In this document: one piece after another, positions 28,379-38,640 of the stretch
How positions within the stretch are numbered: the stretch's first letter is position 1
Layout: each line of letters opens with the position of its first letter
Assembly: GCA_001939145.1 (NCBI GenBank)
Contig: LSRX01000260.1
Coordinates: 626,255-690,254, forward strand
Direction of reading: 5' to 3'
From: Symbiodinium microadriaticum
Lineage: Eukaryota > Sar > Dinophyceae > Suessiales > Symbiodiniaceae
Length of the DNA: 64,000 nt
Notes under the pieces: generated by a model
Seen by the model: only the letters and a program-made list of their open reading frames with translations
The model's database searches: none
Told to the model about the DNA's origin: nothing
Made by a program: the position numbers and the translations under genes

Positions 28379-28818
28379 CTTGCCGTTTTTCTATTGAACC
28401 TGAATCCCAACCCTAAACCCTGACAGTGCAAAGGTTTAGGCAGAAGGGGAAAAAAGTCTCGCGGCCTCAGGATTAAAATTGCTTGGGCAACCAAAAAAAG
28501 ATACGATCCCCATCCCCGCGTGGCTTTTCACACCAGGTTTGGCGCTGGGTCGCGAAAGTCTTAGGCCAACTTGCCTGGGCACAACAGGTGAAGGAGGGTG
28601 TTTAAGGCCCGGGGCTGAGGGCTTAGGGTTTAGGGCTTAGGGTCTTTTAGGATTTTTAGGGTTTTAAGATCAGGTTTTCGCTGTGGGCAGATGAGGTCCA
28701 GGGATGGCTCTGATCTAAGCAATTATTCAATATTACATGATATTTGAAGCTTCAAAAGTGACGCAACATTCATGGATACTTTCTAGATGCTATTTTTCAT
28801 AGCAGTTACTTGGAGGTT

Positions 28819-28900
28819 CATGGGTAGCTCTACGCAGGGTTTGAAGTGCCTCACTTGGGAAATCAACTTGAAGCCTCGTCGAATATACTTGCCCATGAGC
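28819..28900. mobile_element. Possible small palindromic element with TCATGGG ends
   Basis: GTTCATGGGTAGCTCTACGC at the left and ATACTTGCCCATGAGC at the right are partly inverse. Similar TACCCATGA ends occur at 240-252 and 17084-17094. The open frames across it on both strands (28783-29061) are doubtful. Confidence 0.35.
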
Positions 28901-29334
28901 AAGCTTGCGACTAGGGCTTTAAGGGCTTCGGCTTTCGGGGTGCAAAGTCTCAGGCTCGGCTTAGGCAAAGGCCGAACATGAGATGCGCAAAGAAACGGAA
29001 GGCAGCAACTGTGATAGTGATAACTACCATTATCCGAAAACCCAAAACCCCGCTTTTTCACGATGCAGAACCTGGAACCACAGACCCCAAACTCTGCACC
29101 AACGCCCTACGTCCCTGAGCCGCAAGCTCTCACGCCCGATCAACAACGTCAGGTTGCAAAGCATGCCGACAAACACTAAACTCTATACTAGACCCGAACC
29201 CGATACCTAAACCCGAAAAGCCTTTACAGTGGGGCGCCCAGTACACCTAAACCCTAAACCCCTAAACCCCTAAACCCCTAAACCCTAAATCCATAAACCC
29301 TAAACCCCTAAACTCCAATCCCTAGCTTTGAAAC

Positions 29335-29457
29335 CCCAAAAGTCTCTTCGAGTCCCTGCAGCTTGGGTCCCAGACAGCCCTTGGTTTCCTTCCCTCTGTT
29401 CCGGCACAGCCCGACAACGCCGTCGTAGTCGCACTCCACCTTAGACTTGCTCTTGCC
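29335..29457 (-). CDS. Exon (GKSKSKVECDYDGVVGLCRN...)
   Basis: The acceptor is GGCTCAG|GGCAAG and the donor is GTTTCAAAG. Forty-one codons in phase 0 read GKSKSKVECDYDGVVGLCRN then RGKETKGCLGPKLQGLEETF. The frame stays open upstream into AVGLSEFKAQ. Four cysteines and charged segments argue for real coding. Function not recognised. Confidence 0.6.
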
Positions 29458-29469
29458 CTGAGCCTTAAA

Positions 29470-29600
29470 CTCAGAAAGCCCCACAGCCACAAAACCCTAA
29501 GCCCAAGAGCCCTAAACCCTACACCCCTAAACCCTGAACCCTCAACCCTAAGCCCCTGAACCCTAAACCCTAAACCCAAAAGCCCTAAACCCTAAATCCC
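29470..29600 (-). repeat. Degenerate CCCTAAA array
   Basis: CCCTAAACC, CCCTGAACC and CCCTCAACC variants, which produce meaningless Gly/Leu/Arg frames on the minus strand. Confidence 0.85.
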
Positions 29601-30190
29601 CAAACCGTCTGAGCCGGCTCGGGAAGCAGAGTTTGTGGCTGAGGGCCTGTTAGAACCTGTGTATGGGTATACTACGGTTTAGCTCGAGAGTTTAGGAACT
29701 ACAAGGACTATAAGGGGATACCATTCCTAATCATTTCACCTACCCCTCCTCCGTCACTTAGGGCTTCTTTGACTTGATTTTGCTTCCTGCAATCGTGCTT
29801 GCTTCAGCCGAGGTTGTAGGGACCGACGAAACAAGTCCATGGGCGGGCTCAGAAAGCTAGGAATCCGTTTCAAGGTTGCTCCTGTTGGCTGACAGTACGA
29901 CTGAATTCATAGACTTCCTGTTTTGCAAGGAAACTGCGGGGTACCCTCAGGAGACTCTCCCACACCCTTGCCAAAATCCAAAGGCCAGATCCCGTAGGGC
30001 CAAATCCACGGGCACCTAATTAAAGGACCCTAGCGGGGTAGGGGGGGAGGGGGTAGAGGGCCTTAAGACGTGTAACAAGGACCCAATAAGGTTTATGAAA
30101 GGAAGTACCCTCTTATCCCCCCTAATGTCTCTATGAGACTTTGACGGCTGGCAAGACTTGCCCACATGCTCGACGTATGCAGGTGGACGT
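29600..30190. other. Intergenic or intronic stretch without a clear gene
   Basis: Unique-looking sequence with no convincing frame. A G-rich patch (GGGGTAGGGGGGGAGGGGG) lies near 30035. Confidence 0.5.
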
Positions 30191-30195
30191 GTACG

Positions 30196-30518
30196 TGTGT
30201 GTGTGTGTGTGTGCTGTATGCGTATGTGTACATGTATGTGTATGCATATGCATACGTGTGTGTGCGTATGTATATTACATATATATATATATATATATAT
30301 TTATGTATGTATGTATGTATGTATGTATGTATGTATGTATGTATGTATGTATGTGTGTATGTATGTATGTATGTATGTATGTATGTATGTATGTATGTAT
30401 GTATGTATGTATGTGTGTATGTATGTATGTATGTATGTATGTATGTATGTATGTATGTATGTATGTATGTATGTGTGTATGTATGTATGTATGTATGTAT
30501 GTATGTATGTATGTATGT
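30196..30518 (+). repeat. (GTAT)n microsatellite with 60-bp higher-order period
   Basis: Pure GTAT/ATGT from about 30302 to the gap. A GTGT interruption recurs every 60 bases (near 30353, 30413, 30473), giving a higher-order unit. Confidence 0.95.
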
Positions 30519-30657
30519 NNNNNNNNNNNNNNNNNNNNNNNNNNNNNNNNNNNNNNNNNNNNNNNNNNNNNNNNNNNNNNNNNNNNNNNNNNNNNNNNNN
30601 NNNNNNNNNNNNNNNNNNNNNNNNNNNNNNNNNNNNNNNNNNNNNNNNNNNNNNNNN
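30519..30657. other. Assembly gap, 139 N, inside a microsatellite
   Basis: Separates (GTAT)n from (GGCA)n, so the array length is unknown. Confidence 1.
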
Positions 30658-30659
30658 GG

Positions 30660-30699
<40 letters not shown>

Positions 30700-31115
30700 C
30701 GTGTGTTTGTAAATGTATATGTATTTGCGTTTGGATCTGTATCTGCGTCTGTATATGTACGTGTAAATACACACGCACATGTACACGTGCATGCATATGC
30801 ACATGTATATGTACATGTAAATGTATGTGTGTAAGCGCATGTATGCATATACACATGCATTTGTACATGCGTGTGTGTGTGTGGAGATCGTATGTTGCAT
30901 CTTCATGAAGAGGTAGACGCATCTGCGCATGCACACATGAATACATAAATGTACGTATGGATTCACGCATGCGTGCATGCCTGTACATTGGTATGTAGGT
31001 AACTATGTATGTATGCACGCATGCATGCACGCATGTATGTACCAGTACTGTATACACATGTGTGCATGTGCCGGCATGTATATGTGCACATGAATATGTA
31101 TGTGTGTACATACGC
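30658..31115 (+). repeat. (GGCA)n then GT/CA-rich degenerate microsatellite
   Basis: Ten GGCA units to about 30700, then ATGT/ACAT/GCAT words to about 31115. Open frames across it are artefacts. Confidence 0.9.
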
Positions 31116-31397
31116 TATTGTGGCAGGGAACATGCGGGTGCTCAAGCATCCTGGCTGTGCACGGTTTCTGTGTCGTGATCGTACACCACGAATGCTGCTT
31201 CCTTACGCCCCCTGGAAGCCATTCAGGAACCAGTCTTTCGAGAGACTAACGTTTTCTTGGGTTGATCAAACTCAGACCCTGAGTGCTGAGTCTCACATGA
31301 TATCCGAGTGCCAAGCGACAAGTGTGTAGGGGCTGAGGGGCTGCATGTGCATCTCCCAATCCTGTATTGATGTTTGTCTACCCGTCCTGATGCTTCA

Positions 31398-31610
31398 TTA
31401 CACATGAGGCTGAGTCGGGCAATTGATCATCCGTATCATGGCACTATGTCGTGAGAGCGACATTTCCGTGGCCCCGGCGACAACTGTCTGGCTGCTGTTG
31501 TCCACGTAAGAGTAGGCGTGCTGGTCGCACGACTCCTGACCTGAATTTTGAACGAGGAACCAAACCTTACCATGGGAAACGATGAAGGCTCCTCGGCGTG
31601 GACGATGCAA
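31398..31610 (-). CDS. Coding candidate (GAFIVSHGKVWFLVQNSGQE...)
   Basis: Minus-strand frame of 70 codons ending in TAA: GAFIVSHGKVWFLVQNSGQE, SCDQHAYSYVDNSSQTVVAG, ATEMSLSRHSAMIRMIN. The AATTCAG|GTCAGG inside it could also be a splice site. Function not recognised. Confidence 0.4.
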   Translation of the reverse strand: MHRPRRGAFIVSHGKVWFLVQNSGQESCDQHAYSYVDNSSQTVVAGATEMSLSRHSAMIRMINCPTQPHV

Positions 31611-31671
31611 GATCTAGGACTAGCGGTGATCGTGCGATCTACAACTCACATGTAACTCAGGCCTTTGCAAC

Positions 31672-31790
31672 ATATGGGGGTTTCCGAAAATAGGGGACCC
31701 TAATATAGTACCCCAAACAGAAGGATCCTTATTATAAGGACCCCAAAATAAGGTACCCCCTTATTTTGAGAAACTCCCATCTAGGTGAAG
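31672..31790. mobile_element. MITE-like palindromic element, related to family B
   Basis: GGGGGTTTCCGAAAATAGGG at the left, CTTATTTTGAGAAACTCCCA at the right, with repeated AAGGACCCC/TAGTACCCC inside. Diverged relative. Confidence 0.55.
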
Positions 31791-32052
31791 CATGCAGCAC
31801 CCGCCTCCGAAGCTTCGTTTGTTGAAGGACAAGGAGGAGACTATACAATTAGTGATTTTGGGGTTTAGGGTTTAGGGTTTTGGGGTGGTTGGATGGTAGT
31901 GGGGAGGAAGAGGACGACGAGGACGAGGACGATGATGATGCTGGTGTTGGTGGTAGCCCGGTGGATAAACCCTAAACCCAAAATTGAGCATCCATGGCTC
32001 GGATCAGTATCGGGCTGAAGCAACGGACGACTCGGCCCCACACCTGAAAGTT

Positions 32053-32158
32053 TGGGTGGTTCTCTAGATTAGGATCCCGTTTTAGGGTCCTTTTTATAAG
32101 GGTGCCGTACTGTTTTGGGGACCTTTTTTTTCGGGACCCTAACTTAGAGAACTACCCA
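32053..32158. mobile_element. MITE-like element, family B copy 3
   Basis: TGGGTGGTTCTCTAGATTAG ... GGTGCCGTACTGTTTTGGGG ... CTAACTTAGAGAACTACCCA. Inverted ends and the shared core are clear. Confidence 0.88.
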
Positions 32159-32651
32159 AATATCATTCCATCCTGAACAGGGTTAAGGGCTTTGCACCCC
32201 GCCCTTCACAAAAGAGAACCTCAAAAGCCCCAAGTCCGATACACTGAAACACCGACCTAGCCAAGCTCCACCAAATGATCCTAAACCCTAAACCCCGAAA
32301 CCCCCAATCCCCAAAGTAAAGCCTAAACAGGACGGAACCCTAAACCCCTACACCCCTAAATCCCCTAAAACATCCTAAAACCCTGAGCCCTTGACTCCCC
32401 CCTATAAAATCCCTTGAGCAGCTAAGGGGCTGATCTCCTGGCAGCCGTTTGGGGCTCGTTTCCTTGGCCGAAGGGGGCTTGAGCAGATGCGGTTTAGGGT
32501 TTAGGGGTGTCGGGTTTAGGATTTACGGTTTAGGGTTTAGGGTTTAGGGTTTGGGGTTTGGGGTTTGGGGTTTGGGGTTTGGGGTGTAGGGTTTAGGGTG
32601 ATCGTTTGAGGGGCTGGTTGGGTTGTGGCTTTGGAGCTTAGCGCTTGCGGT

Positions 32652-33122
32652 CTAGACTTTGGCACGCTTAAACTGGGAGTGAAGGGCTTCCTGGAGAGAA
32701 TATGTCAACTTTGAGGGTCCCCGGCTTGTCAGGGCCTCTTCGTTCCAGGTCTCAGGTCGTGGGTTTGGTGTCTTGGGGTTAGTAAGGGGCCTACCCGCAT
32801 TTGGGAGTGGGTTTCTGTACTCTGCTGAGGGCGCTTCTGCAGACTCCGTAGATGGTACATCAAGAAAAGGCCCTGAGAATGAGCAAGTCGAAAGTTTGTT
32901 CAAGGTTTCCGGTGAGAAGAACGATAAGTCAGCAAGCTTCTTCGTAGTACAGGCAACAGTACTGCTGTTGTACACGGAGCGAGAAGCCTCACCAACCGAA
33001 GCTTGGATGCGAAACCGACAACGAACGAGCAGCGGGATCATGACGGCCATCAGTATGATCAGCAGAATCCCTCTCGTGGCCGTCATCATCGCTCTCCTCC
33101 TCCTCCTCAGTGTCCCTGAAGC
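32652..33122 (-). CDS. Possible single-pass membrane protein (strand uncertain)
   Basis: Minus frame: basic RRRRRAMMTATRG, then a hydrophobic segment GILLIILMAVMIPLLV, then a soluble tail (KLADLSFFSPETLNKLSTCS...) to TAG at 32652. The first ATG is at about 33089. The plus strand of the same region is also open for 167 codons with a hydrophobic stretch, a mirror effect of the same bases. Confidence 0.3.
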   Translation of the reverse strand, partial: ASGTLRRRRRAMMTATRGILLIILMAVMIPLLVRCRFRIQASVGEASRSVYNSSTVACTTKKLADLSFFSPETLNKLSTCSFSGPFLDVPSTESAEAPSAEYRNPLPNAGRPLTNPKTPNPRPETWNEEALTSRGPSKLTYSLQEALHSQFKRAKV

Positions 33123-33219
33123 CTTACCCCAACTTTGCAATCAGCAGCATTGCCCTCCGTATTGGCGACGCAACTTTAAAGGAAAGGGAAGAGGAAGAGA
33201 GAGCGACTTTCGACCCCTA

Positions 33220-33405
33220 AACCCTACACCCCTAAACCCGCGAAATTTCTCGATCCCGAACACCCCAAAACCCTAAAACCCTAAACAAAACCCCAAACCC
33301 TAAAACCCTAAACCCCTAAACCCCCAAAAACCTACACCCCAACCCCCTGAACCCTAAAACCCCGAACCCCCTCAACCTGCAAACCCCTAAACCCCCCACC
33401 CCCCA
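33220..33405 (-). repeat. Degenerate CCCTAAA/CCCCTAAACCCC array
   Basis: Telomere-type units rich in extra C. It ends 5 bases downstream (gene sense) of the exon at 33411. Confidence 0.85.
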
Positions 33406-33410
33406 CACAC

Positions 33411-33481
33411 CCTGATCTGTCTGCCAGTCCCAAGAGCAGCTTCTTGCGAATGAAATCGCAATAGGGAGGCTCGCAACACTC
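33411..33481 (-). CDS. Exon (ECCEPPYCDFIRKKLLLGLA)
   Basis: Acceptor CTGCTGCAG|GAG, 23 codons plus two bases, donor GTGTGTGG. It reads ECCEPPYCDFIRKKLLLGLA then DRSG. Cysteine-rich start. Splice sites are strong. It may belong with the cysteine-rich exons further right, but that is a guess. Confidence 0.55.
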
Positions 33482-33814
33482 CTGCAGCAGATGCATGGAG
33501 AGTGTGGTTTTCCGGTGTTTTGGGTTTAGGGTTTAGGGTTCAGGTTTCGGGATCTAGGCATTAAGGATTTTGGGTTTTGGGGCTCTGGGTTTTAGGGCTT
33601 TCCGGTTCTACATGTTCAAGGCATTTAATACCTGATACAAGAAAACGCCTGATGTAGTTCTGGCTCCTCTTTTTAAGCAAAGTCACAGTCAGCCCGTGGT
33701 ATAGTTCCCTTATGGGACCTGTTCATCAAACAAGGAAACGCATACATGCACTGCTCAACCTCCTGCTCCGGCTCCTGCTGCTCCTCCCGCTGCAACACCT
33801 ACACCTCCACTACT

Positions 33815-33946
33815 GTTGATGATATATATCCTGCATTACCTTAAGGACCCTAAACTATGGGAATTATGGTATGTTCCTTATTATGGGTCCCTAAACCCTA
33901 AACCCTAAACCCCTAAACCTTAAACCCTGGGATTTATATCATCAAC
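33815..33946. mobile_element. MITE-like element, family A copy 2, with telomere repeat inside
   Basis: GTTGATGATATATATCCTGC ... TTATGGGT, then CCCTAAACC repeats (about 33888-33928), then GGGATTTATATCATCAAC. In the other three copies TTATGGGT is followed directly by (A)ATGCAGGAT, so the telomere-type tract replaces those bases here. Confidence 0.85.
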
Positions 33947-33956
33947 TGTAACGCCA

Positions 33957-34176
33957 GGTGCCGGAATCGCCTCATCGGTGTTGCCGACCGCCGAACTGGT
34001 GTCGGGCTTCGCCACCTCGGGCTTTCAGGGAGGGCTGTGGGAATTTCGGATAGGGGTTTTGGGGGGATGTAAGGTTCAGCTTCTTTGGGCGGGAGGTTTT
34101 GCAGGGATCTGTGAAGGAGGGCCTTTTTGCTTCTAGGATCCTCCACAAGACATCCCGGAATAATATCTCTGCACAT
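33957..34176 (-). CDS. Coding exon with ATG (MCRDIIPGCLVEDPRSKKAL...)
   Basis: From ATG 34176: MCRDIIPGCLVEDPRSKKAL, LHRSLQNLPPKEAEPYIPPK, PLSEIPTALPESPRWRSPTP, then an Arg/Pro-rich end. It runs into the family A element at 33946, with GTTACAG as a possible donor just before it. Pro/Arg/Ser-rich, probably disordered. Function not recognised. Confidence 0.5.
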
Positions 34177-34234
34177 TAGCCCAAGCCCGAGCGAAACCGT
34201 ACTTCCAGAGATCTATGGCGAATCAGTGGGAGCA

Positions 34235-34305
34235 TGGATTTAGGATGATTAGTGCTGGGATCCCCTAGGCCTCACCTTAAGGGCATGAGGAGAGTGATGC
34301 TCCAA
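34235..34305 (+). repeat. Dispersed repeat copy 1 (GATGATTAGTGCTGGGA...)
   Basis: GGATGATTAGTGCTGGGATC, CCCTAGG..., AAGGGCATGAGGA. A related copy lies at 49998-50055. Confidence 0.5.
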
Positions 34306-34705
34306 CCTTCTGGCTTCTACTTTGCAGCACTCAAACCCGATGCAAGGGAGAGGCGGATGCTAGGCTTAGGGGGCTTGGGGCTTAAGTTTAAGGGTTTTAG
34401 GCCCAGGAACCAGGTCTTTCTCCCCTTGCCACTTTAGGCCTCCGAACCCTGAAGCACATCCCGAAATCCGAACCTTGCCGGTTCAATGCTGTTGGACCTT
34501 AGCCTTCCTGCCGGGATGGACAAAGATACACAACGAGAGGCAGCATAGAGCCTCGAAGCCTACCAGCGGAAATTACGAAAAGATCGGAAACCCTAAGCTC
34601 TAAACCCTAATCTCGAGGATCGTGGTCTCAGGGGCGCACCAGAGGGGAGGGGCAGTTGTGGAGCTCGCAGGTCTCGAGACAGCAGGCCTGATGGACTGAC
34701 ATACT

Positions 34706-34775
34706 GTGGTAGTCGTCGTCGCCTGCTTCGTCGGCTTCGTCGGCTTCGTCGGCTTCGTAGTCGTAGTCGTAGCCG

Positions 34776-34817
<42 letters not shown>

Positions 34818-34818
34818 A

Positions 34819-34862
<44 letters not shown>

Positions 34863-35075
34863 TGCCACTACCACTACCACTCCTACTCCTACGACTACGA
34901 CGACGACGACGACGATGACTAGGACGACGACTACTGCTACTATAGTAGTACTACTACCACCACCACCATCACCACCACCAGTACCATCACTAATTGCCAG
35001 TACGACTAAACCGCTACTACCACTATCACCACCACCACCACCACCAACACCACTGCTCCTACTCCTCCTCCTCCG
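34706..35075 (+). repeat. Trinucleotide repeat block (CTA, GAC, CAC)
   Basis: CGTCGGCTT nonamers (about 34722-34755), (CTA)n from about 34776 to 34855, then CAC/ACC/GAC mixes to about 35075. Poly-Val and poly-Leu frames across it are artefacts. Confidence 0.92.
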
Positions 35076-35236
35076 CCTCCTGCCGCTGCCACAGTTACTC
35101 GGTTACTGCTCTGACTCCATGCTGCTAGGCAAGAAGTCCGCTGGGGCTTTCGATAATTAAGTTTGGGACCAGTAGTCCAGGGTTTAGGGTTTCAGGGTTC
35201 AGTATGCACGATTTGAGCTTTGAAGGCAAGACCCAG

Positions 35237-35388
35237 GATTGTGTGCTGAGTGGACCGCATATGCTCTGAAGAAGAAGAAGAAGCTGAGTGCTGACGATTA
35301 CGGATTCACGCTCCGAAATGGCATTGCCTCATCGCTGCCCGTCTTGTTGCTGTTCTTTGCCTGCCAAGGAAACCGAAGCAGTCGGGAT
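35237..35388 (+). CDS. Exon (LCAEWTAYALKKKKKLSADD...)
   Basis: Acceptor ACCCAG|GATTG, two bases plus 50 codons, donor GAT|GTTGTT. It reads LCAEWTAYALKKKKKLSADD, YGFTLRNGIASSLPVLLLFF, ACQGNRSSRD. Plus strand, non-repetitive. Function not recognised. Confidence 0.5.
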
Positions 35389-35394
35389 GTTGTT

Positions 35395-35522
35395 TATAAA
35401 ATATATTCTATAGTATACTATACTATCATATGCTATAATATACTATCATATTCTGTAATGGACTATCATATACTATCATGTTCTACAATCTACTATAGCA
35501 TTCCTCAATATACGATCATGGG
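35395..35522 (+). repeat. TACTATCATA-type AT-rich repeat
   Basis: Irregular TACTATCATAT/TACTATAG words. Similar sequence lies at 39267-39465, 62975-63020 and 63625-63830. Confidence 0.75.
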
Positions 35523-35674
35523 TTTGGGGCCGAAGGGTCGGCCCAACACAGACATCCGAAACTGCAGACACCACCTCACCCAGCATTGCGGCATCACCCA
35601 ATCACGAGCCTCTTCTCCGGTTACCTAAACTTCAGGGTTTAGGGTTTAGGGTCTAGGGCTCTTAAAGGCCATTT

Positions 35675-35798
35675 TGGGTAGCTACCTAAGTTGTTGCCTA
35701 AGTTAGGGTCCATTTTCGGGTCCCTCTTCATAAGAGGTGCCGCACTATTTTGGCTATTTTGCGGGACCTAACAGGAATCCTAATTTAGAGAACTACCA
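35675..35798. mobile_element. MITE-like element, family B copy 4
   Basis: TGGGTAGCTACCTAAGTTGT with a short duplication, GGTGCCGCACTATTTTGGCT, AATCCTAATTTAGAGAACTA. Confidence 0.82.
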
Positions 35799-35799
35799 C

Positions 35800-36080
35800 G
35801 AAATTGCAAAAGGCCGAAAGCTTTTGAAAATCTTCAGCCCCAAGCTCCGAAACCGCAACCCTTATTACCTAGCAGAATGCACAGTGCTTGAAAGCTCCCT
35901 CCGAGCAAAAGGCTCAAGGTTTTCGGGGGGTTTGGGGCCTTTCGGTGTAAGAATTGAAACGTTTAGGATGTCTGAAACCACTGCGCCAAATATCTGGCAT
36001 ATAACCTCCCACCCTACAAGAGCAGCTTCAGCCCCCAATTTCCAAAGCTGTAAGTCCGACCTCCTGACACGCCTTGTGCT
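35800..36080 (+). CDS. Plus-strand coding candidate after the family B element
   Basis: Open frame reading EIAKGRKLLKIFSPKLRNRN, PYYLAECTVLESSLRAKGSR, VRIETFRMSETTAPNIWHIT. It may be an exon; edges not fixed. The frame also runs through the MITE-like element upstream, so the upstream part is not coding. Confidence 0.35.
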
Positions 36081-36169
36081 TTGGGGTTTAAGGGTTTAGG
36101 GCTTAGGGGTTTAGGGTTTAGGGCTTAGGGTTTAGGGGTTTAGGGGTTTAGAGCTTGGGGTTTAGGGGT

Positions 36170-36227
36170 TCAGGGCCCCACCGCCACCTCCTCGGGGTTT
36201 GCCACCCAGCCAGCGCTGCAGTTATAC
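36170..36227 (-). CDS. Terminal exon with YNCSAGW motif
   Basis: Acceptor GGGCGCAG|G, then YNCSAGWVANPEEVAVGP and TGA. The same YNCSAGW core ends another gene at 39979-40161. It resembles the C-x-A-G-x segment of dinoflagellate cysteine-rich repeats (recognition from memory, not a search). Confidence 0.6.
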
Positions 36228-36474
36228 CTGCGCCCGAGCCCGGAGCTTTTTTGGGATGCTGGGGGCTCTATGCTACAGTATACTACATAAAAAAAACTAC
36301 CATACTCTATCATATACAAAAAAACACTCATCTTCTATAATAAACTATAACTCGCTAGAGTTTTTCTTTAACACCAGCCCTAAGCCCTAAGCCCTGAGAA
36401 GTACTTGGGTTCTAAAGCTTGGGGCTCTGATTGACCCTAAGCCCTCGAGCCGTAAACCCTAGCATCCTACAGCC

Positions 36475-36570
36475 TAGCACCTAAACCCTAAACCCTAAAC
36501 CCTAAACCCTGAACCCTAAACCCTAAACCCTAAACCCTAAACCCTGAACCCTAAACCCTAAACCTATCCT
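36475..36570 (-). repeat. Interstitial telomere-type array (CCCTAAA)
   Basis: About twelve units with a few CCCTGAA changes. Confidence 0.95.
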
Positions 36571-36600
36571 GAAGCCTCAAACCTGGGAATCCGAACTACT

Positions 36601-36698
36601 GCTGATGATACAAATCCTGCATTACCTTAAGGACCCTAAACTGTGGGAATTATGGTATATCCCTTCTTATGGGTAATGCAGGATTTTACATCATCAAC
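36601..36698. mobile_element. MITE-like element, family A copy 3
   Basis: GCTGATGATACAAATCCTGC ... GGTAATGCAGGATTTTACAT then CATCAAC. Inverted ends of about 26 bases. Confidence 0.9.
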
Positions 36699-36974
36699 CG
36701 TATAACCAGCGTACCTTACGGCTTCAGGGTTAAAGGGTGCTAAGTCTCCAAGAGGTCCGGGTACCCCTAAACCCTAAACCCTAAACCCTAAAAATGCTTT
36801 AGGAGAAAGATACAAGACCCTGAGCTTCTCAGCTCCTGGGCTCAGAGGGTCTGGGCAAATTTATCGTAGACCACAAGGGCATCGGGTTTGGGGTTTATGG
36901 GTTTATGGGTTTCTGGGTTTAGGGTTTAGGTTTTAGGGTTTGGGGGTTTAGGGGTTTAGGGTTTAGGGTTTAGT

Positions 36975-37040
36975 CCCCCGGACCCCCACCCCGGAATGCC
37001 CAACACGACAGCCATCTCTGGAGACATGAGCTCAGACTTT
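36975..37040 (-). CDS. Exon candidate (SELMSPEMAVVLGIPGWGSG)
   Basis: Acceptor TTCGAAAG, twenty codons, GA donor (GGG|GACTAAAC) next to telomere-type repeat. Follows 37072-37161 on the same strand. Confidence 0.45.
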
Positions 37041-37071
37041 CGAAGCACTCACCCTCAACCCTAAACCCTAA

Positions 37072-37161
37072 ACCCTTGAAAGAGCCTCGATTCTCTTTAA
37101 GGCCTGCGCTTGCGTCGAGTCGAAATTTTGCCCCTACGAACCTGGGAGCCTGGCTCTTCAT
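37072..37161 (-). CDS. Exon with ATG (MKSQAPRFVGAKFRLDASAG...)
   Basis: ATG at 37161, MKSQAPRFVGAKFRLDASAG then LKENRGSF, and donor GTTTAGGG at the edge of a telomere-type run. The ATG could be internal. Confidence 0.5.
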
Positions 37162-37252
37162 GGCCGCTGGAACCGACCGGTGAGAAGGTTTAGGGTTTCG
37201 GGCTTAGGGGTTTAGGGGTTTTAGGGTTTAGGGTTTAGGATTTGGGGTTTAG

Positions 37253-37440
37253 GGCCACAGTGCAACCCAGCCGGGCTGCCTCCGTCCGGTTGTTGCATCC
37301 CCAGGGCTCCTCATCGAAGAGGCCTACACCAAGGTGCTCGTGACCCCAGCGTGGTCGTGGGCTTTCGACCCCTTGCCGAGCTCCTTCTCCCACTTCGCGA
37401 AGACGGCCCGTCGTGTAGCTGCTCTGGCTCGACTCGTTGC
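37253..37440 (-). CDS. Exon candidate (EVGEGARQGVESPRPRWGHE...)
   Basis: Minus frame without ATG: SSQSSYTTGRLREVGEGARQ, GVESPRPRWGHEHLGVGLFD, EEPWGCNNRTEAARLGC. The plus-strand frame 37334-37657 overlaps and is a weaker alternative. Confidence 0.4.
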
Positions 37441-38534
37441 AGGGTCAGCCGGCGCTACGATGCTCTGTCTGAAAGTTAGACGCCGCTTCCCGGGATACCT
37501 GATCGGGAGCCCCGCACATTTGCAAGACTACCCACTGGGTCGATATTCGGGTCAAGCCTCAGTGTTGGATCCTAGCTCCACAGGGTCTATATTCGGATCG
37601 TCGCGTAAGAAACTCCAAGGAAGTTTCCCAAAACTTCGCCCGAATCCTAAATGGTGAGCTCCCAACCCCACACCTTCAGACAAAAATCTTGGCCTAAGCC
37701 TTGCAAGTCGCATATGACCCCTAAATCCTATACCCTTCGCCCTTTTTTCTGGATCCTGTCCCCTTTGCGGTACATATTCGAAATTCCTGGATGTCCGTCT
37801 TGGCTCAACCGACAAAACGGTTCAACAAAACCGGAACCAGAACGGCACCTGGGAAAGCAGAAACGCTGAAAAACAAGACGCCTGGAAGCACCATACAAAA
37901 GAATATTGTTCCTGAGGGCTCCTTATCATACTTGTAGTATACTATATATACCCCGAATCCCTATTCAAACTATTCTGTCGCGGAGTGGTGAAAGTCAGGC
38001 GAAACAAGTCAGAAAGGTGTGCATTACCCCACCTGAGATTACCGAATCAAGCTTGCTAGAAACAGCATGGGCAATTCGAGGCCCCTAATCTAAACCCTAA
38101 ACCCCGTACCCTAAACCCTATATCATAGAACCCAAATAAACAGAACGAAACCATTACAAGAATCCTGAAGAATCCGGTTCTACGCCCTGGAGTCTCTCCG
38201 ATGCCTGCTGCAGGCTGGAGCGCAGCAGGTCTCAGGATCTTTGCCGACCTGCTTCCACCAGTTTGGGGCCGGTCACAAGGGCAGTACTACTCCCAAAAAA
38301 GGCTTTGGGTGGTATATCCTAAACCCTAGACCCTAAACCCTAAACCCTAACCCTAGACCCTTGGGGGTATGACTATACTACTCCACGCTCTCAGGCCCCT
38401 AATATATTCTGCCATATCGATAGGAAGGACATCCGGAAAAGGGCTTTGGCGATCGCCGAGGCCTAAGATTCGGGGTGTCAAGGCTCCCTGTTCGAGGTGT
38501 CAGTTTGCAGAAGTTCATGTAGGAATGTATGGGC

Positions 38535-38640
38535 CCTACAAAGTTACCAATACAATTTTTTGGGTGGGGTTCCTTCTTATGATGATTATGGTATACTGGG
38601 CCCCCCAACCCCTATTCTAAGTATTGAGGCCCCTATGTTA
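38535..38640 (-). mobile_element. MITE-like element, family C copy 7 (reverse orientation)
   Basis: The reverse complement starts GGGGCCTCAATACTTAGAAT, has CCAGTATACCATAATCATCA, and ends TTGTATTGGTAACTTTGTAG. Confidence 0.78.

Noticed and set aside
36970-37161. Single 63-codon frame as a whole protein
   Set aside because: The middle is CCCTAAA repeat; it is better explained as two exons with an intron between them.
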